From the NCBI GenBank assembly GCA_023428915.1, contig JAEYWL010000066.1, positions 1 through 11,692 on the forward strand: a stretch of 11,692 nt of DNA. Reading direction: 5' to 3'. The position numbers and the translations under genes were made by a program. The notes under the pieces were generated by a model. That model ran no database searches and was not told the DNA's origin. It saw only the letters and a list, made by a program, of their open reading frames with translations. Within the stretch, counting starts at the first letter, position 1; every line of letters begins with the position of its first letter. Below, one piece after another: positions 7,361-11,692 of this stretch. The stretch is from Verrucomicrobiota bacterium (GTDB taxonomy: Bacteria; Chlamydiota; Chlamydiia; Chlamydiales; JAEYWL01).

Positions 7361-8241
7361 GGCAATAATTGCATGTGTTTGAGAAGCTGGGCAATCTTTT
7401 GTTTGTTTTCCGGCTGCAATTCACATAATGGCAAACGGCAGGGACCGGCCGCTAAACCGCAAAGGCTCATGGCATATTTTATCGGAATAGGGTTTGTTTC
7501 AACAAATGCCAATTTGATCAAGGGGCTTAATTGATGGTGCAGTTCCCGCGCCTCGACAAATTTATTGGCGTTGACCAATCCTACTAAAGCGGATACTTCC
7601 TTTGGCAATAGATTGCTTATTGTGGAAATGACGCCGTGGCCTCCAAGGGCGAGTACGGGGAATGCCAGAAGATCATCTCCGCTTAGCACATTAAAATTCC
7701 TGCCCTTGCGGCAAATTTGATTAATGACATCATTAATTTGTCCAATGTTGCCGGAAGCTTCTTTTACAGCGCGGATATTTGGCAAATCGGCAATTTTCTC
7801 CAGAGTAGCAGTTTCAATATTGGTGCCTGTCCGGCAGGGGATATTATATACGCAAATGGGCAGCGATGTGTTTTCCGCAATTGCCTTGAAGTGAAGATAG
7901 ATTCCCTGCTGCGGGGGTTTATTGTAATAGGGGGTAGAAACCAGGAGGCCGTCGGCTCCCAGCTTTTGAGCTTGCCTTACCCGTTCAATGACGATTTCAG
8001 TGCTGCTGTGGCTAACATTGACAATAACAGGCACCCGTTTGCTTGCCGCTTGTACAGTATGGGCAATAAGCTGCTCGCGTTCCTGTTCTTTTAATGAACC
8101 AGTTTCACCGACTGAGCCGGGAAGCATAAACCCATGAATGCCCTCCCTGATTTGCCATTCTATATTAGCGCTAAGGCCGGCGAAATCAATTCCATGCTCA
8201 TTAAATGGCGTCACTAAAGCTGTAATAGCACCCTTAAACAT
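7357..8241 (-). CDS. dapA: 4-hydroxy-tetrahydrodipicolinate synthase
   Basis: DapA condenses pyruvate with aspartate semialdehyde, the first committed step to diaminopimelate and lysine. It is a TIM barrel of 294 residues, the normal length. The Schiff-base lysine is Lys160 in AVKEASGN. The tyrosine of the proton relay is Tyr132 in VYNIPCRT, with Arg137 for the substrate carboxylate. TPYYNKPP (103-110) gives the second tyrosine. The pyruvate-binding loop reads GSVGETG at 42-48 rather than the usual GTTGE, an unusual substitution. The start has AGGAAA about 10 bases upstream. It is the first gene of the leftward operon, immediately ahead of dapL. Other members of the aldolase family (sialate lyase and related) are less likely given that neighbour. 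Confidence 0.93.
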   Translation of the reverse strand: MFKGAITALVTPFNEHGIDFAGLSANIEWQIREGIHGFMLPGSVGETGSLKEQEREQLIAHTVQAASKRVPVIVNVSHSSTEIVIERVRQAQKLGADGLLVSTPYYNKPPQQGIYLHFKAIAENTSLPICVYNIPCRTGTNIETATLEKIADLPNIRAVKEASGNIGQINDVINQICRKGRNFNVLSGDDLLAFPVLALGGHGVISTISNLLPKEVSALVGLVNANKFVEARELHHQLSPLIKLAFVETNPIPIKYAMSLCGLAAGPCRLPLCELQPENKQKIAQLLKHMQLLP

Positions 8242-8267
8242 TATCTTTTTTCCTATTTATGGATTTC

Positions 8268-8316
8268 AACCTGAGTTTTAAGTTTTTTCCATGGAGAAAA
8301 ACCCAAAACTCAGGTT
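8268..8316. repeat. 49-nt long hairpin in the dapA leader / divergent promoter region
   Basis: AACCTGAGTTTT (8268-8279) is the exact reverse complement of AAAACTCAGGTT (8305-8316). After a two-by-two internal loop (AA against CC), GTTTTT (8282-8287) pairs with AAAAAC (8297-8302). The centre is the palindrome TCCATGGA (8288-8295) with one bulged G. The right edge in the dapA transcript is 26 bases before the dapA start codon. It lies between divergent genes, so it is not needed as an end-of-operon terminator. It may be an operator, an attenuator-like leader structure, or a small palindromic repeat. Confidence 0.75.
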
Positions 8317-8332
8317 ATCAGCGATCTCATAC

Positions 8333-8361
8333 TAGACAAGTTAGGATAGTTACGCCATACT
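8333..8361 (+). promoter_or_regulatory. candidate sigma-70-type promoter for the lptD-like gene
   Basis: TAGACA (8333-8338) matches five of six bases of the -35 consensus, and CATACT (8356-8361) matches four of six of the -10 consensus, at the ideal 17-bp spacing. The transcript would start about 25 bases before the ATG at 8393. No comparably convincing promoter was found for dapA on the other strand. Confidence 0.4.
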
Positions 8362-8392
8362 AAACGTTTTATACAGTTAATTATTTTCCATA

Positions 8393-10558
8393 ATGCTTGA
8401 TACTTCTTTAACCCCTGCTCGGCTTGTCATTCTAGCCTTGCTGCTATTCCCTGTTTTTCTTGGCGCCCTTCCCTCCAAAGATATGTTGGATGAGCTCCTG
8501 GTAGAAGGAATCACTGTGGATTTAAAAGATCCGGTATACAGCGATGGTGTGCTGCGCGCGGAACACGGGGGCATTATAACAGGTCCAAACATACGTGTCC
8601 AGGCTATGAATATGCTCTATACCCATAGGGCAGAAGGGGAAGCCCCCGTTCACAGGTTAGAGGCTGAAGACCAGCTATTTGTCGTCTTTGGCACTTATTT
8701 GTTTGTTGGGGAGCGTTTAGAATATGATTTTCTTACCAATGAAGGGGTGCTTTATTTTGGCAGGAGCAGTGTAGACCCCTGGTATTTTGGCGGAGACACC
8801 ATTTTTTTTCATGCCGATGGCTCTTTGGAGATACTCAATGGGTATTTGACAACCTCGAATGACATCAATTCTGATTGGCAATTGCGCATGGAGCGCATCG
8901 TCTTGACTCCGGACCATTTCATAAAAGCTAAAAATATTCAATTTCAGTTTGTAAAATTCCCCGTGTTTTGGTTTCCCGCGTTTAAAACCAATTTGGACTG
9001 GATTTTAGACTCTCCCGTCCGCTTTAGAGTGCGCTCTGGGGGCAAGCAAGGCTTGCGCTTCGGGGTTATTTATGAAGCTATCACCACAGACAATTTTAAA
9101 GCATTTACCCGTTTAGACTATCGTTTAAATAGAGGCCCCTCATTCGGCATAGAAACAGATTACCGTTCAGATACCGGCTGCGAACGTTTCCGTACGATCA
9201 ATTATGTAGCCCGCGACTCGTCCATAGAAGAACCAAACGAGCGTTTTAGATATCGTTTTGAAGGCGTGTATGTCAACCATATGGATGACGGCAAGCTGGC
9301 TATAGACCTTTCTTATGACTGGTTGAGCGATAAGGAAATGCCTACCGACTATTACGACAAAAGCTTGAAGCTGGAGACTGCCGGCCGCACGCAGCTAAAA
9401 ATTAGAAGGCAGATGGATGAATTGATGATCACCAACTTCTTCACACGCGTCAGGGTAAATGACTTTCAGAGTGTGAAGCAGGAGTTGCCATCGGCCAGCT
9501 GCTTTATGCATCCTATACAACTAGGGGAATCGGGCCTTATTTTAGAAAACCACGTTAAAGGCGGCTATCTGGATTACCAATATTCGGATGATGTAGAGAG
9601 CATTCCAGATTATCATTCTTCCCGTGTGGAAATGAGGCACCGCATATACCGCCCCTTTTTTTTGGGGCCCCTTACAGTAACTCCAGAAGCCAGAGGCGTA
9701 GGGATCTACTATGGCAACAGCCCTGATGGCGACCCGCAATACTTGGCTACCGGAGTGTTCGGCGGGGAGGCTAAAACTGTTATCCATCGCTATTATAATT
9801 GGGGCAAGCATTTGCTCGAACCTTATACGAATTACCAATATGTTGTAGATCCCACTGTAAACCCGCGCCAGCACTATATTTTTGACATCCAGGACGGCTG
9901 GTACCGCTTAAATACCGTGCGGTGGGGGGTCAGGAACCTTTTATACACCAATTGCGATGAGCTTGCTACCAGGGTGATCAGCTCTGATATTTTTGCCTAT
10001 GCCTTCATCGACAATAAAACCATGCTGAAGACAGTTCCTAAAATTTACGGCAAGCTGTTGTGGAATACCTCGCCCCGCATGCGCAACTACCTGGACACCG
10101 CCTGGGATTTGGAAAGGCAAATTGTCGACCACTTTAATTTCCGCACAGAATGGACTGTGAGCGATTGCTTAGCAGTAGCTACTGAATATAGGCATCGCAG
10201 CGACTATTCTTGGCGTAAAAATGTGCCTTTTAACTTTATGATGGAATCCTTTATCCCCGAATTCGAACTGCGCCATTCGCAACTCTCCGACCGCCGCGAT
10301 ACATTCCTGGCGCAGTTTTACTACCGCCTGCAGGAGAATTTGGCCGTAGAGTTTAAGCTGCGGCACGGCTGGGATCGCCGCGATGAGCCCCATTATACAG
10401 AATACCAGTGGGACATGACGACGACGCTGCGCTCCCGTTGGAAAATGCGCGTTTCATACCAGATGAAAGAAGATGACCACCGCCTGGCCGTGTACATCAC
10501 CTTGGATCTTAACCGCCCTAAGGCTTACGCCTGCCCGCCCGCCCCAATCTGCTACTAG
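8393..10558 (+). CDS. lptD: LptD-like outer-membrane LPS-assembly protein
   Basis: LptD, with LptE, inserts lipopolysaccharide into the outer leaflet of the outer membrane. Residues 1-25 form a signal peptide with an Arg at 10, a leucine-rich core and a likely cut after LGA. Residues about 35-185 resemble the OstA/LptA-type jellyroll: DGVLRAEHGG, the repeated beta-strand pattern, and the segment ending VKFPVFWFPAF (187-197), which matches the LptD hallmark before the barrel. Residues about 205-721 are alternating beta strands rich in Tyr, Arg and Asp, as in a large barrel, and the chain ends in an aromatic residue (Tyr721). At 721 residues it is a little shorter than E. coli LptD. There is no cysteine in the mature chain before Cys263, so the E. 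coli disulfide pattern is absent. Two cysteines sit at 714 and 720. No Shine-Dalgarno is visible before the ATG. It is divergent from dapA and may be monocistronic. Confidence 0.8.
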   Translation: MLDTSLTPARLVILALLLFPVFLGALPSKDMLDELLVEGITVDLKDPVYSDGVLRAEHGGIITGPNIRVQAMNMLYTHRAEGEAPVHRLEAEDQLFVVFGTYLFVGERLEYDFLTNEGVLYFGRSSVDPWYFGGDTIFFHADGSLEILNGYLTTSNDINSDWQLRMERIVLTPDHFIKAKNIQFQFVKFPVFWFPAFKTNLDWILDSPVRFRVRSGGKQGLRFGVIYEAITTDNFKAFTRLDYRLNRGPSFGIETDYRSDTGCERFRTINYVARDSSIEEPNERFRYRFEGVYVNHMDDGKLAIDLSYDWLSDKEMPTDYYDKSLKLETAGRTQLKIRRQMDELMITNFFTRVRVNDFQSVKQELPSASCFMHPIQLGESGLILENHVKGGYLDYQYSDDVESIPDYHSSRVEMRHRIYRPFFLGPLTVTPEARGVGIYYGNSPDGDPQYLATGVFGGEAKTVIHRYYNWGKHLLEPYTNYQYVVDPTVNPRQHYIFDIQDGWYRLNTVRWGVRNLLYTNCDELATRVISSDIFAYAFIDNKTMLKTVPKIYGKLLWNTSPRMRNYLDTAWDLERQIVDHFNFRTEWTVSDCLAVATEYRHRSDYSWRKNVPFNFMMESFIPEFELRHSQLSDRRDTFLAQFYYRLQENLAVEFKLRHGWDRRDEPHYTEYQWDMTTTLRSRWKMRVSYQMKEDDHRLAVYITLDLNRPKAYACPPAPICY

Positions 10559-10570
10559 TTGGCGATCAAA

Positions 10571-10597
10571 TTTAAGAAATAGAAAAAATTTCTTGAA
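10571..10597. terminator. AT-rich hairpin after the lptD-like gene
   Basis: AAGAAAT (10574-10580) pairs perfectly with ATTTCTT (10588-10594) around a seven-base A-rich loop, extendable through one G-U pair. It begins about 12 bases after the stop codon. The stem is weak and no T-run follows on the + strand, so termination is only a possibility. Confidence 0.25.
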
Positions 10598-10880
10598 CAA
10601 CGATGCAATGCTTTTAAAGTCTGGTTTCGACACCATGAAGGTTTAGAAAGACCACTTGCCATAGTTCGTAAAAACTGGCTATTCTTTGGCAGTCCTGATG
10701 GAGGCGAGGCTGGAGCTATTCTTTTTTTCTCTAGTACAAACTTGCCGCGGTTTAGGCATCAATCCTCGTGAGTACTTAGAAGATATCATGCGCAGAATTA
10801 TGTCTCACAGCAACCAAAAGCTCCACGAGCTGTTACCTGACAATTGGCTAGACAGCCATCTGCAAAAATCTGCTCTTTAA
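10583..10880 (+). pseudogene. IS66-family transposase remnant, C-terminal end, frameshifted
   Basis: Reading from 10583 gives a chain containing RPLAIVRKNWLFFGS and then GGEAGAIL. Continuing one frame over gives SLVQTCRGLGINPREYLED and LHELLPDNW up to the TAA at 10878-10880. Together these match the conserved C-terminus of IS66 transposases (TnpC), including the region of the last catalytic Glu (EGLERP, where the family has ExxxRP). The two frames join if one T is removed from the seven-T run at 10722-10728. The N-terminal three quarters of the protein are missing: an in-frame TAG stands at 10580-10582 and the lptD-like gene ends at 10558. The gene is dead both by truncation and by frameshift. 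Confidence 0.85.
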
Positions 10881-10916
10881 TTCCTTGCCAAGATGGGTTT
10901 ATTTCCCGGTTACCTA
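10788..10916 (+). repeat. 129-bp inverted repeat, copy 1 (IS66 right end)
   Basis: This segment holds the last 30 codons of the IS66 transposase and the element's right terminus. It is repeated in inverted orientation at 11564-11692. By eye there are 10 differences, all in the first 93 bases (coding), while the last 36 bases are identical. The element itself probably ends at GGTTAC (10908-10913), since IS66 elements usually begin GTAA and end TTAC. The following eight bases, CTAAATAC (10914-10921), would be the candidate target duplication. Confidence 0.85.
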
Positions 10917-10959
10917 AATACTTACGTTCTTCTTCCACGGTTATTCTTCACCATACCAT
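10914..10959 (-). pseudogene. start of an IS481-like transposase, cut by the IS66 end
   Basis: On the minus strand a perfect AGGAGG (10971-10966) stands six bases before ATG (10959-10957). The reading is M-V-W, stop (TGA at 10950-10948), then RITVEEERKYL up to the IS66 terminus at 10913. IS481-type transposases commonly start M-P-W-K/R followed by a short V-x-E-E-R-like helix, so this looks like that start with a nonsense codon, interrupted after about 15 codons. The identification is from memory of the family and the fragment is very short. Strong ribosome-binding site and terminal-type repeats upstream (11016-11058) support an IS origin. Confidence 0.4.
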
Positions 10960-11015
10960 CGATAACCTCCTAAATCGATTATCTTAGGCTTATTTATTCT
11001 TTTTTTTTGGAAAAG

Positions 11016-11058
11016 TGTTATCTATTTTAGTGAACTAAAATGTTACCTATGTTGGTGA
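11016..11058. repeat. two tandem 18-bp repeats, probable IS terminal sites
   Basis: TGTTATCTATTTTAGTGA (11016-11033) and TGTTACCTATGTTGGTGA (11041-11058) agree at 15 of 18 positions, with a 25-bp period. Repeated sites of this kind near an end are typical of transposase-binding termini (IS481 and IS21-like elements). They lie upstream of the interrupted transposase start at 10959, in the expected place for its left end. Confidence 0.5.
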
Positions 11059-11295
11059 GTCGTACCAAACCCTCTACGTTTCTCCGTCTCATACGTCTCT
11101 GCGTTGCTTCCAGAGAAGTATAAGGTAATGGGATACGTATACGTCCTGTGCCCGAAAAGTTAATGAAACGCCCACAATCAGTTTATATAAATTACTATTT
11201 TCTAAAACCCATAGCTTTTATTCGCAAAAATTGATTCTTGGTTTCTAAAAACAAGCTGAAGACTTTTATCAAGAACTTTAAAGCTAAAGAATGAT
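11059..11295. other. non-coding stretch, mostly unexplained
   Basis: No gene is recognised. On the minus strand a frame is open for 51 codons (11182-11030) and ends with TAA at 11029-11027, inside the tandem repeats. It has no ATG near its beginning and no ribosome-binding site, and I cannot assign it to a family. A short imperfect stem (CTTG...CAAG, around 11235-11256) followed on the minus strand by a five-T run could be a weak terminator for the 83-codon gene. An ATACGTAT palindrome is at about 11133-11140. Otherwise nothing is seen. Confidence 0.4.
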
Positions 11296-11547
11296 TTACT
11301 GAGTTTCATTTGAGTGAGTTAAAAAAAATATCGGTATTTCTAAAGTTTCTCCGTTATCGAACTCAATCAAATATAATTCTGAACCAATCTTTTGATCAAA
11401 TTGCGTAGCTACTTCTACAGAATCAATAGTACGCATCCCACATATACAACCTTGAAATCCAGGTTTATAACGTTCCGGTGCGATTTGTTTGATTAGTATC
11501 GTATCTCCCCAATTGAAAATAGAATCTAATGATTTATTGGAAGTCAT
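11296..11547 (-). CDS. hypothetical 83-residue acidic protein between IS66 ends
   Basis: I do not recognise this with certainty. The chain is soluble, with no signal or membrane segment. A compact core from about 11 to 76 contains FNWGDTILIK, AP-x-RYKPG, a C-x-CGMR turn, and a C-terminal LYLIEFDNGETLEIP. The alternating hydrophobic strands with WGD and G-E-T-x-E-I-P suggest a small SH3-like beta barrel of the kind found in small bacterial hypothetical proteins, some of them immunity proteins. That is an impression only. The ATG at 11547 has GGATGG six bases upstream. It lies 20 bases inside the right end of an IS66 element, so it may be transcribed by read-through from that element. The frame has no stops or shifts, unlike every other relic around it. 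Confidence 0.65.
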   Translation of the reverse strand: MTSNKSLDSIFNWGDTILIKQIAPERYKPGFQGCICGMRTIDSVEVATQFDQKIGSELYLIEFDNGETLEIPIFFLTHSNETQ

Positions 11548-11563
11548 GGTGTACCATCCATAT

Positions 11564-11692
11564 TAGGTAACCGGGAAATAAACCCATCTTGGCAAGGAAT
11601 TAAGGAGCTGATTTTTGCAGGCGGCTCTCAAGCCAATTGTCAGGTAACAGCTCGTAGAGCTTTTGGTTGCTGTGAAACATGATCCTGCGCAT
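11564..11692 (-). mobile_element. IS66 right end, copy 2, inverted; runs off the window
   Basis: On the minus strand this begins at the window edge in the transposase frame: MRRIMFHSNQ, then LLPDNWLESR, ending with TAA at 11602-11600. The element end is at GTAACC (11567-11572). Against copy 1 the peptide differs at five of 30 residues, whereas the 36 bases after the last difference are identical. The visible part has no frame damage, so the full element beyond the window may be intact. It faces copy 1 with both right ends pointing inward. Confidence 0.85.

Noticed and set aside
8242..8392. Lysine riboswitch ahead of dapA.
   Set aside because: The leader is too short and shows a single hairpin, not the multi-helix junction of the L-box.
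10686..10880. Independent 64-codon gene starting at ATG 10686.
   Set aside because: Its conserved part is the IS66 transposase C-terminus in a shifted frame; the apparent start lies within coding sequence of the other frame and has no ribosome-binding site.
11296..11547. Assignment of the 83-residue protein to a named immunity family.
   Set aside because: The SH3-like impression rests on a few motifs, and no toxin gene is adjacent within the window.
10559..11692. Composite transposon carrying the 83-codon gene.
   Set aside because: Copy 1 of IS66 is truncated on its outer side and frameshifted, and no outer ends or matching target duplication are visible, so mobility as a unit cannot be supported.
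1..11692. CRISPR arrays, tRNA or rRNA genes.
   Set aside because: No regularly spaced repeats, no tRNA T-loop with matching acceptor stem, and no rRNA-like conserved stretches were seen on either strand.

Overview
This window most resembles part of a chlamydial chromosome, probably an environmental (amoeba-associated, Parachlamydia-like) lineage. That is an inference from gene content. The main clues are an LL-diaminopimelate aminotransferase (DapL) next to DapA, the route to meso-diaminopimelate used by Chlamydiae, and a very divergent LptD-like outer-membrane protein. No rRNA or tRNA is present to confirm the taxonomy. A plant-symbiont-like or other DapL-using Gram-negative bacterium cannot be excluded.

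Layout. Positions 1-201 are an AT-rich leader with a short direct repeat and a weak promoter candidate. Positions 202-1101 (+) encode an unrecognised 299-residue protein with one membrane helix. Positions 1102-1337 separate convergent genes and hold a 20-bp palindrome and a 118-bp imperfect inverted repeat. Positions 8241 down to 1338 (- strand) form a tightly packed seven-gene run: dapA, dapL, ugd, ispA, a small phosphoglycosyl transferase, an mreD-like gene and rarA. Several genes overlap by 1 to 14 bases. Positions 8242-8392 form a divergent promoter region with a long 49-nt hairpin. Positions 8393-10558 (+) encode the LptD-like barrel protein. Positions 10559-11692 are a graveyard of mobile DNA: two inward-facing right ends of IS66-type elements in inverted orientation, the start of an IS481-like transposase that one of them interrupts, tandem terminal-type repeats, and one small intact-looking gene of 83 codons between them.

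How the genes fit together. Six of the seven operon genes serve the cell envelope. DapA and DapL make the diaminopimelate of peptidoglycan. IspA makes the prenyl diphosphate from which undecaprenyl phosphate is built. Ugd makes UDP-glucuronate. The phosphoglycosyl transferase loads a sugar-phosphate onto undecaprenyl phosphate. The MreD-like protein belongs to the elongation machinery. The divergent LptD-like gene handles lipopolysaccharide export to the outer membrane. RarA, a replication-fork ATPase, is the odd one out. The strongest unexplained signals are non-coding: the 118-bp inverted repeat and the 49-nt hairpin in front of dapA. The nested IS remnants and their 83-codon passenger come next.
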